From: Thalassocella blandensis
Lineage (GTDB): Bacteria; Pseudomonadota; Gammaproteobacteria; Pseudomonadales; Cellvibrionaceae
Direction of reading: 5' to 3'
Assembly (NCBI GenBank): GCA_945882995.1
Contig: CAMCXE010000007.1
Span: forward strand, 1 to 41,064
Length of the DNA: 41,064 bases
In this document: piece by piece, positions 14,847 to 25,169 of the stretch
Layout of the letters: the number at the start of each line of letters is the position of its first letter
How positions within the stretch are numbered: position 1 is the stretch's first letter
The notes under the pieces: generated by a model
Seen by the model: the letters and a program-made list of their open reading frames with translations, nothing else
Databases searched by the model: none
Told to the model about the DNA's origin: nothing
Position numbers and translations under genes: made by a program

Positions 14847-15860
14847 TCAAGGCCGGTCTAGCATCGCCGGCGGTTCGGGCAGAGTTTCAAGAGTGGCAAC
14901 TGGGGCTGGGTGCGTCCCCGCCGTCAGATGGAAGCTAACAAAATGGCTGGCCAGTTGCTGTGGGGTGCCGGTCCATTGCACGCAGCCTAATTGGGCGGCG
15001 CTTTGCGGCATGCTGTCTATTGCACAACTGGCGAAATGTTGAGCCCACACCTGTCCGCCCAAATGGTGTAACAATTGACAACCTTGCGCCCCGTCATCCC
15101 CCATACCGGAGAAGATGATGGCGCCGCCTTTACTACCATACACCCGCGCAACTTTCGCAATTACTTGATTAATGGACGGGGTATAACGCCCACCCCAAGG
15201 GGCAGTGCTGGGCACGATTAGCCCCGGCTGCAAAATATCGAGGGTGAATTCCGGCGAGGCAACATAAATGGATTTTTCGCGTATGCGCTGGCTAGATTGG
15301 AGGTCCGGCAGATGCCAGCCGCTGAATTGGCCTAACATGCGCCGCAGGTGTTCCATGCCATTTGGGTCGATATGCTGCGCGTAAATTAAGGCGACGCCAC
15401 TGGGTGGTTCGCCCATGGCATTAAGAAAACCGGCGACGGCTTCAGGCCCTCCGGTGGATGCTGCCAATACCCACACATATTTGGCGCGGCGACCGGCACC
15501 CGTGTTTGGCTTGACGAACTGTGCGAGCTTAACCGCCAAACGCCGAGCCCGCTCAAGGCGCTGGGCTTCAGGCAGTTGATTCGCGGAGAGATCGGCAAGC
15601 GTCGGCGGGACTTCTTCGTCAGCCACAATCACCGCTATGCCAGCATCGTCCAAATCGCTCACCAGCTGCTGGGCACTATCGGCGTCGGGACCGAGCTGTA
15701 GTAGCCATACATCGGCACGCGGCAGCGCGCTGATGGGTGTACTAGCCTGCTCTAACCGCGCCGCTACATGATGCCCCGCACCTAACACCAAGCGATTAAG
15801 TTCGCTCAGTTGGGCCTTGTTGCTGGCTAAAATCCCCACCGCCAGGCCGCTTGCGCGCAT
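14847..15860 (-). CDS. chpB: Protein-glutamate methylesterase ChpB (CheB-like)
   Basis: ChpB is expected to remove methyl groups from PilJ glutamates, opposing PilK. ATG 15860 lies four bases after the chpA stop and is preferred over a start at 15944 that would overlap chpA by 80 bases; the protein then has 337 residues. The CheB catalytic domain covers about residues 127-320 with Ser135 (AASTGGPEAV), His163 (YAQHIDP) and Asp256 (SGMGDDGAQG). The N-terminal 115 residues look like a receiver fold (GILASNKAQLSELNRLVLGA, then ADVWLLQLGPD) but lack the phospho-accepting aspartate at the end of the third strand. Regulation may therefore differ from classical CheB. Confidence 0.9.
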   Translation of the reverse strand: MRASGLAVGILASNKAQLSELNRLVLGAGHHVAARLEQASTPISALPRADVWLLQLGPDADSAQQLVSDLDDAGIAVIVADEEVPPTLADLSANQLPEAQRLERARRLAVKLAQFVKPNTGAGRRAKYVWVLAASTGGPEAVAGFLNAMGEPPSGVALIYAQHIDPNGMEHLRRMLGQFSGWHLPDLQSSQRIREKSIYVASPEFTLDILQPGLIVPSTAPWGGRYTPSINQVIAKVARVYGSKGGAIIFSGMGDDGAQGCQLLHHLGGQVWAQHFASCAIDSMPQSAAQLGCVQWTGTPQQLASHFVSFHLTAGTHPAPVATLETLPEPPAMLDRP

Positions 15861-15864
15861 GGCC

Positions 15865-18800
15865 TTAAGCCTTTTTGGCAGCGAGGGTTTTGGTAATGAT
15901 GCCCAGTAGCACATCCTCTTGATAAGGTTTACCAAGGTAGTCATTCACGCCAATACTCAGCGCGTGTTCGCGGTGTTTATCGCCGGTCCGCGAGGTGATC
16001 ATGATGATTGGCAAGTGTTTCCAACGCGCCGTGGTGCGCACGTTTTTCGCCACCTCAAAACCGTCCATTCGCGGCATTTCGATATCCAACAGCATGAGGT
16101 CCGGCAGAGTGTCCTGCAGGATTTTCAAGGCATCTACCCCATCTTTGGCGGTGATCACCGTAAAACCCTCGCGCTCTAGGAAGCGCGTAGTCACTTTGCG
16201 CACGGTTACGGAATCGTCCACCACCATCACGGTTTTTGCTACCCGCGGTGGATTAAGAGACTTGTTGCGGTCGTAGGTGAGCGGCATGGGGTTGGCAAAG
16301 GCCACCGCTTTGCGCACTAAGGCGTGGACATCCAGAATGACCACCACGCTGCCGTCGCCCATGACCGTAGCACCGGACAACCCCTGCACCGCGGCAAACT
16401 GTTTACCAAGGCTTTTCACCACAATTTCACGGCTGCCGGAAAGGCTGTCCACCTGCAGTGCCATGGTGTGTTGCGCTGAGCGCACTAAGATGACCGGCAG
16501 CGGTAACAGCTGGCCTTCAAGTTTGGGAGACGCATCTTCGTACAACATGCTGCCAAGGTAGCGCACTTGGTAGTTTTCGTCGGCGTATTCAAAACGGGCT
16601 TCACTTTCTTGATAGTAGTGCTCAAGCTCGAAGGGGCTAACGCGCACTATGCCTTCGATGGAGTTCAAGGGAATGGCAAAGGTGTCTTGGCCTAGGGTAA
16701 CCATCAGTGCACGGTTCACCGACACGGTGAACGGCAGGCGCACGGTAAATTGCGAGCCCACGCCGCTGCGCGACTCAATGGTCATAGAACCGCCAAGCTG
16801 TTTGATCTCGGCGGCTACCACGTCCATGCCCACGCCACGCCCAGAAATTTGCGTGATATTTTCAGCGGTACTGAAACCCGCCTGCAAAATAAATTGCATC
16901 ACTTCGTGGTCGCTGAGCACCGAATCCGCGGCCATTAAGCCACGCTCTACGGCTTTTTTACGGACTTTTTCTAAGCTGATACCGCGCCCATCATCGGCCA
17001 AGCGCAGGAGAATATCGCTGCCCTCGCGGGCCAAGCTCAACAAGATGCGGCCGGCCTCGGGTTTGCCCTGCGCCAAACGGTCGTTGGGCATTTCGATACC
17101 GTGGTCTACGGCGTTGCGCAGCATGTGCTCCAAGGGCGCCACCATGCGCTCCAGCACCGTGCGGTCCATTTCACCTTCAACGTTATCCAGCTCAAAACTC
17201 ACATGCTTGCCAAGTTCGGCCGCCACTTGCCGCACTATGCGGCGCAGGCGAGGTACCAGCCGTGAAAATGGCACCATGCGCGAACGCATAAGGCCTTCTT
17301 GCAGTGAGGAGTTGACACGGGATTGGTGAAGCAAAATAGCTTCTGTGTCTTTCACTTTTTCGCTGAGCGTGCGTTTCAAGTCCACCAAGTCGGAAGCGGA
17401 TTCGGTGAGCGAGCGCGACAATTGCTGTAACTGCGAGTAGCGATCCATTTCCAGAGGGTCGAAGGCTTCGTGCTCGGCTAACTGCTCCTGACGGAAAAGA
17501 ATTTGCGCTTCTGTCTCGATGTCCAAACGACGCAACTGCTCTTGCAGGCGGCGCAAGGTGCCATCAATTTCATTGATTGCGGTGCCAAAGCCCTTAACTT
17601 GCTGCTCTAAACGACCGCGACTAATGGAGGTTTCGCCGGCCAAATTCACCAGCTCTTCGAGCAGGTCAGCAGATACCTTAATAACTTCTTGGGATCCAGT
17701 TTTGCGGTGCGCGGCGAATTCCGGCAGGTTATTAATCACAGGACTGGCGAAGGCATCCGCCAAGGCGGGGCTGGTAATCGAACTACTAAAGGGCACTAAG
17801 CCGGTACCCCTAGTCACCGCATCCGCCACATCAACCGGAGAGGACAAGGTGGGAATGGCCGAAACTACCGGCGCCCTGGGCTCATCATCCACAAAGGGTT
17901 TGCCTTCGTAGAGCGCTCGCGACTTGCGAATAGCGCGCAATAATTGATCTTGGTACCGCAAAATGGTGGGGAAAAACAGCGGATCGCCGCTGGGGCCTGC
18001 TTGATTGTTCAAGTAGGTCTCATAATTGTGGGTGAGTTCGCCCAGCTCTGTTTGGCCGGCCAAACGAGCACCGCCCTTGAGGGTGTGTAGCGCACGCTTC
18101 ATCACGTCGGCAGCGGTGGGGTGCTCGATGTTGGACTCCCACTTATGCACCGCCTCGTCCATTTCTTCCATCAGCTCGTCGGCTTCCTCGAGGAAAATCT
18201 CCAGAATTTCTGGGTCAAAATCATCGTCTTCCACTACGGTATCGGCGTTTGTCACTAGGGGTGGCGGCGCGTCAAAGAGGAGCACTGAGGGTTTGGCTGT
18301 ACCCACCGGTGCGCTGGAGGCCACGTCCGTTGCGGCTTGAACTTGTGCGGCCACGCGATGGGCCAGCAGCACGTCATCTTCGTCGCCGTCCAAATTCAGA
18401 GCGGCCGAATGACCTTCGCCAAGATCTAAATTGCCAAGCTGAACCTCATCGTTGCGGGCTAGGAGCTCACCCAAACTGTTCACGGCAACCGGTTCGTCGT
18501 CCAGCAGAGCAACGGGTTCGTCGAGCAGGGGCACTATGGGTGGCTGGTGGGCATCTTCCATAGCAAAGGTTTCAGCGGCAACCAGATCCTGCAGTTCAAG
18601 GCTTTCGTCCGCCAAGTCTTCTTCTGGCTCGGCTCCGGTGGGAATAAGGCGCGAACGCAACTGCGCGGCCAAATCTTGCAGCCCTTGCTGCAAGGTCTCG
18701 CTCACTGGCGGTAGATTTTGCCCGGCGGCCACCGAATCCACCATGTCTAGCAAATGTTCATGGGCGGGCATCAGCAGGCTAAAGAAATGCGTGTCTGGGC

Positions 18801-21800
18801 CTGTTGCCTGCACCAGCGCAAGTTCATGCAAATGGCTGAGTTCGGCACTGAGCTTGGCCATTTCCGGTAAGTTGGCTTGAATGGCGCCGGTCTCTAAGCA
18901 CTCCAGCTCCGCAATCAGCGGTGGTATACCGCTGTGCTCCATTGGATTGTGCTGCCAGCGCAACAGAATCTGGTCGGCATCCAGCAGTAAGCGCATTTCT
19001 TCGGCCATAAATATGGAGAGCAGGCGTGGATCCACTTGTTTGTGGCCGTCCGGCAAAACCTGTTCTTTGCTGCGAATCAGATGGCCGAGGTAGAGCTCCT
19101 TCAGTTCGTTAGCGCGTGCAATGAATTGTGGGTTGTGGGGCAACTCCACCAGTTTACCGGCCCGAATCGCCTCCACTGCGTCGTGGGTGTAGGCCGCACC
19201 GTCTTTAAGGAGTTGCAAAATATCGGCGTTGACGGGCATTTGGTAGGCACGAAGCTCTTTAATAAAGCCTTCAAGTGGTGTAGCCAAATTAGCAATTGGG
19301 GTGAAATTGGCCATATGCGCACTCCCTTTAAGGGTGTGCAACGCCCGTTGCAGGTCATCGCTAGGCGGCGCATACAGCGGTGCGATATCTTCCATATGCG
19401 CAATAAACGCATCGACCACCTCAAGGTGAGTGAGGGCTTCGCCGGCAAAAAGCTCCCAGAGAATACGTTCTTCATCGTCAATGTCTGGGGTGTCGGTAGT
19501 GGCGGTCGCCGAAACTCCATGCTCGACGGGCACGTCCAGCGCGTCCACGGGTATTTCGCCGCGGGAGAAGGCGTGGCCTAGGGCGGTTAATTGCTCGGTA
19601 AGCGCTGGGTTGGGGTTGGCTGTCTGCCCAGCAAAGGCTTGAAGTAAGCTGGGCATAAAGGCCATCACTTGCTGGATGTACTCGATTTGGACTCGATTGG
19701 CCGTAACCGACCGATCCAAAAAGCGATTGATCATGTTTTCTACCGACCAAGCCAGTTCGCCTACCTCGCTGGCAGCAACCATGCGGCCCGAGCCTTTCAG
19801 CGTGTGAAAGGCGCGGCGCACAGTAATGAGCGCTTCGGTATTGCTGGTATCCGCCACCCATTGCGGAAAATATTCTTCCAACGTGTCCTGAACTTCGGCC
19901 GCTTCTTCGATAAAAATTTCGATAATTTCGTCGTCAATGAGGCTTTCTTCCGGTACAGCCTGTTTAACCGCCGGCGTGGCTTGAGTCATTGACTGTGCCT
20001 CCAACGCTGGCTGCGGCGCGACGGCAGGGCTAGCAGGTTCAGCGGTGATGACGGCTTCGGTTGCAGGGACAACAGCTTCGGTGGTCGGGGTAGCGACTAC
20101 GTCGGACCCAACACTGGCGGGAGCGATTTCGCGCCCAGCGGCGGGGTAGTTCAGCTTGCGCAGGCTATCTTCGGCAAGCTCTAAAAAACTCGTCACCTCG
20201 GCCTCAGTATGTGCCGCGCTGACCCGCTCAAGAAAATAGTCCACGCCTTCAATGGCATTGGCCAAAGCGGTCAGTGCAGCGCCATCGGGCATCCATTCGG
20301 GGCTTAACAATTGTTCCTGAATGAAGGCTTGGCACGCGGCAATAATCGCGGCGGCACGCGGCTGCGGAATCATGCCTAAGCCGCCACGAATATCTGCCAT
20401 CAAGCCTGGCACTGCATCCAAATGGGCGCGCTCCCAATTGGCTGCGCAGAATTCCACAATGGCGTCTTTACACTGCTCAAGACCAACCCGACACTCGTGG
20501 GTCACGGTCTCTTTCGCGAGGTCAATTTCCGTCTGGCGCTCATCAACACTGTTCAGGTCGCGGGTGCGACCGACGTTGCGCAACACCGCTTCTAGGCGAT
20601 GCTCAATTTGCACAATACGTTCGGCGACGCCCGCAAATTGCTCGGCGTCCCAATCGCTGCGGCTGCACAGGTGGGTCAGTTGATCGTATTGGTCTTGGGC
20701 GAATTTGCGCAGATCGGGGATGCCCAGCACGGCCAGCGTATCCGCTACGCGTTTCACGAGGGGTAAAATTTCTTCCACATCACTGGCGTTGGCCTGCCCT
20801 GACAGGGCTAGGCCTAAAATGTGTTTTACCGTATTAATCTCGTCTTGCAAGGCACTGAGTACTGAGCGAATCGCCTCAGGGTCTGGTGCGGAAATCATGG
20901 TTTTGTGGAAATCGCGACCGGTGGTCGCCCCGTCGTTCAGGGCATTTTCCAACTGATATTTTTGTCGTAGCTGCAGTGCACGCGGACCTGGGTGCTCTAC
21001 ACGCGCCACGTAATACAAGATATTTTTAAGCAGGCCGTCTTTGGGCGGTGCATCGAATGCGGACGGGGCGTTTTCTTCCAACACTTTCAGCTCGCGGGCT
21101 AAACGCCGCACAATACTGCGCACCGCGGCGCACAATTCAATTTCATCCGCCCGTAGGCCTTCCGCCAAACCGGACGCGGCCTGCCATAAGCCAAACACCC
21201 GAGTGCCCCGACTCATGATCTCAATACGCGAAAATACCTTGTCAATGTACTCAAGGTTTTCATCAATACGCACATCTTTAAGGAGGCTGGCAGCGGCATA
21301 TTGGTACATTTCCCGCAGCTTTTTTAACGCCTGCACTAACTTGCCGCGGTCCTGCAAAATACTGTGGCGATCACCTTCGAGGGCATGAGCTTTGGTTAAA
21401 TCTGGGGAAAATAGGCCGGTTTCACTTAAATATGCCTGCTTGCGAACCGCGCGTATGTCGTTGAGTAGCGGCAGGGCTACGCCGGGATGATCATCCTGAA
21501 AATTCTGCACATGGTCCAGATAGATGGGCAATTGCAGCAGCGCGCGCATAAACACTTCTTGTGCCTCGGCCAAGCTGGTTACCGCATCTTGCAACATCGC
21601 TTGGACAAGCAGTTCCATCTCTTCGGCAATAAGGGCCGCGCCGTGGAATTGCACCATCTGCAAGGAGCCGTGGACCTGGTGGACATGAGTCAGGCAAAAG
21701 CGCAGTCGTGAGACATCCCGAGGGTCGTCAACAAAAGCCTCTAGAGCTTGGCGCGCCTCTTGAAGGGTCTCGTCGATTTCGCCGACGACCCATTGCAGGG

Positions 21801-21825
21801 CTGCGTAATTGCGTTTCTCTCCCAT
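15865..21825 (-). CDS. chpA: Hybrid chemosensory histidine kinase ChpA
   Basis: This is the central kinase of the type IV pilus chemosensory system, 1986 residues. Phosphotransfer domains with HTLKG motifs carry His674, His830 and His1247. An N-terminal divergent one has His49 in HQVHGSLQM with the lysine replaced, and further degenerate helical domains fill residues 100-600. A CheA-type dimerisation segment, then an ATPase domain (RMVPFSRLVPRLRRIVRQ, LRNAVDHGIEMP near 1570, SGRGVGMDVV), a CheW-like domain (about 1690-1830) and a C-terminal receiver with Asp1914 (LLDIEMPRMDGF) follow. In P. aeruginosa ChpA is longer (about 2470 residues, eight phosphotransfer-type domains), so this version has fewer. 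It starts 18 bases after pilK and is four bases from chpB. Confidence 0.95.
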   Translation of the reverse strand: MGEKRNYAALQWVVGEIDETLQEARQALEAFVDDPRDVSRLRFCLTHVHQVHGSLQMVQFHGAALIAEEMELLVQAMLQDAVTSLAEAQEVFMRALLQLPIYLDHVQNFQDDHPGVALPLLNDIRAVRKQAYLSETGLFSPDLTKAHALEGDRHSILQDRGKLVQALKKLREMYQYAAASLLKDVRIDENLEYIDKVFSRIEIMSRGTRVFGLWQAASGLAEGLRADEIELCAAVRSIVRRLARELKVLEENAPSAFDAPPKDGLLKNILYYVARVEHPGPRALQLRQKYQLENALNDGATTGRDFHKTMISAPDPEAIRSVLSALQDEINTVKHILGLALSGQANASDVEEILPLVKRVADTLAVLGIPDLRKFAQDQYDQLTHLCSRSDWDAEQFAGVAERIVQIEHRLEAVLRNVGRTRDLNSVDERQTEIDLAKETVTHECRVGLEQCKDAIVEFCAANWERAHLDAVPGLMADIRGGLGMIPQPRAAAIIAACQAFIQEQLLSPEWMPDGAALTALANAIEGVDYFLERVSAAHTEAEVTSFLELAEDSLRKLNYPAAGREIAPASVGSDVVATPTTEAVVPATEAVITAEPASPAVAPQPALEAQSMTQATPAVKQAVPEESLIDDEIIEIFIEEAAEVQDTLEEYFPQWVADTSNTEALITVRRAFHTLKGSGRMVAASEVGELAWSVENMINRFLDRSVTANRVQIEYIQQVMAFMPSLLQAFAGQTANPNPALTEQLTALGHAFSRGEIPVDALDVPVEHGVSATATTDTPDIDDEERILWELFAGEALTHLEVVDAFIAHMEDIAPLYAPPSDDLQRALHTLKGSAHMANFTPIANLATPLEGFIKELRAYQMPVNADILQLLKDGAAYTHDAVEAIRAGKLVELPHNPQFIARANELKELYLGHLIRSKEQVLPDGHKQVDPRLLSIFMAEEMRLLLDADQILLRWQHNPMEHSGIPPLIAELECLETGAIQANLPEMAKLSAELSHLHELALVQATGPDTHFFSLLMPAHEHLLDMVDSVAAGQNLPPVSETLQQGLQDLAAQLRSRLIPTGAEPEEDLADESLELQDLVAAETFAMEDAHQPPIVPLLDEPVALLDDEPVAVNSLGELLARNDEVQLGNLDLGEGHSAALNLDGDEDDVLLAHRVAAQVQAATDVASSAPVGTAKPSVLLFDAPPPLVTNADTVVEDDDFDPEILEIFLEEADELMEEMDEAVHKWESNIEHPTAADVMKRALHTLKGGARLAGQTELGELTHNYETYLNNQAGPSGDPLFFPTILRYQDQLLRAIRKSRALYEGKPFVDDEPRAPVVSAIPTLSSPVDVADAVTRGTGLVPFSSSITSPALADAFASPVINNLPEFAAHRKTGSQEVIKVSADLLEELVNLAGETSISRGRLEQQVKGFGTAINEIDGTLRRLQEQLRRLDIETEAQILFRQEQLAEHEAFDPLEMDRYSQLQQLSRSLTESASDLVDLKRTLSEKVKDTEAILLHQSRVNSSLQEGLMRSRMVPFSRLVPRLRRIVRQVAAELGKHVSFELDNVEGEMDRTVLERMVAPLEHMLRNAVDHGIEMPNDRLAQGKPEAGRILLSLAREGSDILLRLADDGRGISLEKVRKKAVERGLMAADSVLSDHEVMQFILQAGFSTAENITQISGRGVGMDVVAAEIKQLGGSMTIESRSGVGSQFTVRLPFTVSVNRALMVTLGQDTFAIPLNSIEGIVRVSPFELEHYYQESEARFEYADENYQVRYLGSMLYEDASPKLEGQLLPLPVILVRSAQHTMALQVDSLSGSREIVVKSLGKQFAAVQGLSGATVMGDGSVVVILDVHALVRKAVAFANPMPLTYDRNKSLNPPRVAKTVMVVDDSVTVRKVTTRFLEREGFTVITAKDGVDALKILQDTLPDLMLLDIEMPRMDGFEVAKNVRTTARWKHLPIIMITSRTGDKHREHALSIGVNDYLGKPYQEDVLLGIITKTLAAKKA

Positions 21826-21843
21826 TCTCTGGAGTCCTGTACT

Positions 21844-22692
21844 TTATTTGTGTAGGTAGGCTTGCACACCATCGTTGGATGCGCGCTGCATTTCAGGGTG
21901 TGACCAGTCGAGCACTTCACCCAAGCCGATCACCAAGGCGCCACCGGGTTTCAGGCGCTGCACAAACGCGTTCATGATTTTTTCGCGTAACCAGCGACGG
22001 AAATACACCAGTAAGTTTTGGCAAAAGATCAAATCGACACGCACGGCTGGCATTTCGTTGATATCAAGCATGTTCGCCTGATTAAAACATATTCGGTCAC
22101 GCAGACTCGCCACCACGCGAAACCGATCATCGTCCACTGGCGCGAAATAGCGCTGGCGCTGTTGAAGATCAACCGGCTCAATGCGACGCGCGCCATAAAC
22201 GCCCGCTTTGGCAACTGATAAGGCGGCACGACTGATGTCGGATGCGGTAATACTAAATAAGGGTTCACGATGGGCGGATCGGCAACCGTCACTGAGCACC
22301 ATGGCCAATGAATAAGGCTCTTCACCCGAGGAACAACCCACGCTCCACACATCATAGTGCGGCTGATCGGCTGCAACGCTGAGGCGCTGTGCTAAATGCT
22401 CGGCTACAAAATCAAATGACGGTTGATGGCGGTAAAAGCTGGTTTCTTTAACGACCAAACGGTCAATAAGCTGAGACCATTCAATTAAACCGGGCACGCC
22501 GTCCATAATCATGGCGTAATAATGCCCATAGTCCGTTAACCCCAGCTCGCGCATGCGCATGGCCACTTGGGTTTGCAAAAAAGTGCGCTGTTGCGCTGAC
22601 AGATAAATACCTGCTCGCTCCTCCAGCAGTTTGCTCCATAACACAAACTGCTGATCGGAAATAGGAGGGACTGCCTGCAGCGACCAGATCAT
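21844..22692 (-). CDS. pilK: Chemotaxis methyltransferase PilK (CheR-like)
   Basis: The 282-residue CheR-family enzyme uses S-adenosylmethionine to methylate glutamates of the pilus chemoreceptor PilJ. The N-terminal helical domain (FVLWSKLLEERAGIYLSAQQ) is followed by ETSFYRHQPSFDFV, the CheR signature region. The SAM site is VWSVGCSSGEEPYSLAMVL, and later come the TASDISRAALSVAKAGVY and DLIFCQNLLVYF motifs. All parts of CheR are present and the length is normal. It lies between pilJ and chpA as in pseudomonads, 20 bases after pilJ. Confidence 0.94.
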   Translation of the reverse strand: MIWSLQAVPPISDQQFVLWSKLLEERAGIYLSAQQRTFLQTQVAMRMRELGLTDYGHYYAMIMDGVPGLIEWSQLIDRLVVKETSFYRHQPSFDFVAEHLAQRLSVAADQPHYDVWSVGCSSGEEPYSLAMVLSDGCRSAHREPLFSITASDISRAALSVAKAGVYGARRIEPVDLQQRQRYFAPVDDDRFRVVASLRDRICFNQANMLDINEMPAVRVDLIFCQNLLVYFRRWLREKIMNAFVQRLKPGGALVIGLGEVLDWSHPEMQRASNDGVQAYLHK

Positions 22693-22712
22693 ATAACCAC
22701 TTTTACTCTCGG

Positions 22713-24923
22713 CTAGGCTTTAGTTGGCGAATCATCTTCGGCAAAGGAGTTGACATTGGCATCACCAAACACATCGGCATCCAAGGCAAAGTCGAAGTCG
22801 CCGACATCGCCAAGCTCGTCGGCGGTTAAGCTCAGGGCTGCGGCACCGGCCGCTGAAGCGAGCATTTTGCCAGCGCCGGAACCGACGCGCTTGGTGGTGC
22901 TGCTCATTTCCTCAGGCAGTTTGAAGCCCGCCACAGACTCATGCAGCTCCACGGCCATAGTGGCTAGACGACCAATAGCATTGGCGGTAGCGGTGGTACC
23001 TGCCGAGGTTTGTGAGGTGAACTCTTGAATCACGTTCATGGTGTTCGAAATGTGGCCGGCAGAGATTGACTGCTGACGCGCCGCATTGGAGATATTTTGA
23101 ATCAACTCCGCCAAGTTGGCCGACACGGCCTCAATTTCTTCCAGCGCCACACCCGCATCCTGCGCTAGGCGCGCCCCACGCACTACCTCGGCGGTGGTCT
23201 GCTCCATGGAGGTTACCGCTGAGGTGGTATCGTTTTGGATGGTTTTTACCAGGGCCTCGATCTGTTTGGTCGCCGTTGCGGAGCGCTCGGCCAATCGTTG
23301 CACCTCATCGGCTACCACCGCGAAGCCGCGACCTGCATCCCCGGCCATGGAGGCCTGAATAGCGGCGTTTAGCGCGAGAATATTGGTTTGGTCGGCAATG
23401 TCGTTGATCAAGCTAACAATGTCGCCGATCTCTTGTGATGATTCCCCAAGGCGTTTGATACGTTTGGCGGTGTCTTGAATCTGCTCGCGGATAGTATCCA
23501 TGCCGTGGATAGTGTTTTGAACCACCTTGGCACCATTGAAGGCGATGGATACCGCACGCTCGGCCACACGAGCGGATTCCGCCGCGTTGGCGGAAACCTG
23601 ATCAATGGTTACGGCCATTTCGTTAACGGCAGCGGAGGCGCCGGCAATTTCTTGTGCCTGGTGCTCGGATGCTCGGGCTAAGTGGAGGGCGGTGGTTTTT
23701 GTTTCCTCCGACGCGCCAGATACTTTGGCCGAGGTTTCATTAATGCGCGATACCAGTACCCGCAGCTGGTCGATGGTGTAGTTGATGGAGTCGGCAATCG
23801 CACCGGTAAAGTCTTCGGTCACTGTGGCGGTAGCGGTTAAGTCACCATCGGCCAAATCAGCCAGTTCATCCAGTAAGCGCAAAATGGCGTTCTGGTTGCG
23901 CTCATTGGCCTCGCGGGTAACGCTCAAGCGGCGCTCGGTGGCGGCGTTAACTTGGTAGAAAATAACCGCTGAAATCACAAATATGGAAAACACCGCAAAC
24001 CACAGCCAAGTGCTATTGACGCGACGCTTGGCGGGAAGGTTCTTAATTTTATCGGTAAGATCACCTAAACGTTGCTGCAACAAGGGGCTGCCATCGAGCA
24101 AGCCGTTCATGGCTTGGCGGGCACTGAACAGGTCGGGTGATTTTTCGTAGATGTCTTTGATCGAGCCGCTCACGAAGGCAAACAACTTCGTAATACGCTG
24201 CAGGCTTTCCAGGGCATCCTCATTGGTGATTTTGGAAATACCCATACTCGCGTCACCGTTTTTCATGGCTTCCAACACCTTGCCGAAGCGGCTGGCGTCA
24301 CGATTGAATTCGTCGGCGGCTTTGTCGGCGTCCAAACCGCCGCGTAACATTTTGTCGACGTTACGGCCGATGCGTTCCGCGAACCAAGATTGGCGCTGGG
24401 CTACGGATACCTGTTCCGCTGGCGCTTTGTTTTCGAGCAAAATTTCAACGATATTGTCATGCTCTGCCTGCAGCTCGGGCAGCGCCTCATTCAAGGTTTT
24501 GGCCACATCGTGCATCAATATAATTGACGCCTCGTTATTGGTAATCACCTCGGTGTTGGCTCTGGTGCGGCCCCACACGCTGTCATAAGTTGACAGCTCA
24601 TCGCCCAGCAGCACTTTGTTTTGCCCTTCGCCAGACTTCAGCCCGGTCCAGGTTTTATCCATGCTTTCTACCACTTGGCGCAAATTTTTAAATTCGCCTT
24701 TGTTGCCCGACGTGGCCTCGCGGGCAAGCGCCATCAAGCGGTAGGACGACGCGCGCAATTCAGCCACCTGACTCTCATAAGACGCATCCTGTTTGGCGTC
24801 ACTTGATAAACGATACATGATGACCAGAATCACCAATAACAGTCCTAGCCACACCACAACCAGCAAGGTGGTCACGGGGTTTTCCTTCATGCGCGACAAC
24901 AGGCCGCTGGATTCAATTTTCAT
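22713..24923 (-). CDS. pilJ: Type IV pilus chemoreceptor PilJ
   Basis: This is a 736-residue methyl-accepting chemotaxis protein. A first membrane helix is at about residues 18-41 ([20 protein letters not shown]). Next is a periplasmic PilJ-type sensory region of roughly 265 residues, then a second membrane helix near 307-325 ([19 protein letters not shown]), a HAMP-like linker and a long cytoplasmic coiled coil. The signalling tip is present ([19 protein letters not shown]). The tail is acidic, [20 protein letters not shown], without a NWETF-type pentapeptide. PilJ senses signals at the cell pole and controls ChpA; in P. aeruginosa it detects retracting pilin. Unlike the tight spacing elsewhere in the operon, 246 bases separate pilI and pilJ. 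Confidence 0.94.
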   Translation of the reverse strand: MKIESSGLLSRMKENPVTTLLVVVWLGLLLVILVIMYRLSSDAKQDASYESQVAELRASSYRLMALAREATSGNKGEFKNLRQVVESMDKTWTGLKSGEGQNKVLLGDELSTYDSVWGRTRANTEVITNNEASIILMHDVAKTLNEALPELQAEHDNIVEILLENKAPAEQVSVAQRQSWFAERIGRNVDKMLRGGLDADKAADEFNRDASRFGKVLEAMKNGDASMGISKITNEDALESLQRITKLFAFVSGSIKDIYEKSPDLFSARQAMNGLLDGSPLLQQRLGDLTDKIKNLPAKRRVNSTWLWFAVFSIFVISAVIFYQVNAATERRLSVTREANERNQNAILRLLDELADLADGDLTATATVTEDFTGAIADSINYTIDQLRVLVSRINETSAKVSGASEETKTTALHLARASEHQAQEIAGASAAVNEMAVTIDQVSANAAESARVAERAVSIAFNGAKVVQNTIHGMDTIREQIQDTAKRIKRLGESSQEIGDIVSLINDIADQTNILALNAAIQASMAGDAGRGFAVVADEVQRLAERSATATKQIEALVKTIQNDTTSAVTSMEQTTAEVVRGARLAQDAGVALEEIEAVSANLAELIQNISNAARQQSISAGHISNTMNVIQEFTSQTSAGTTATANAIGRLATMAVELHESVAGFKLPEEMSSTTKRVGSGAGKMLASAAGAAALSLTADELGDVGDFDFALDADVFGDANVNSFAEDDSPTKA

Positions 24924-25169
24924 AGTTTGCTCCGCTCTCGTTCATCCGCTGCATAGCCAGCCTGAAGGTTGACACACAGTCACTCATTGCATATTCGCCA
25001 TCTCGCCAAGGCGGTAACCATTGGCGTCGAGCACGATCCTGCTGTTTGCCGCTTTTACCTAAGCTTGGTGATTACTGCCCAGCTAGGGAGCCGCTATTTT
25101 GTTGCCGATAAAGATTTTGACGGGATACCCCGTTACCGGCCCAGTTTTTTATTATGGAATAACACAACA
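24924..25169 (-). other. Intergenic gap between pilI and pilJ
   Basis: No gene is visible in either strand. On the minus strand a small perfect stem ACGGG-GTAT-CCCGT lies at 25133-25120 without a clear T-run after it, so it is at most a weak attenuator. AT-rich sequence just after the pilI stop could hold a promoter for pilJ, but I see no convincing -35/-10 pair. Confidence 0.4.
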
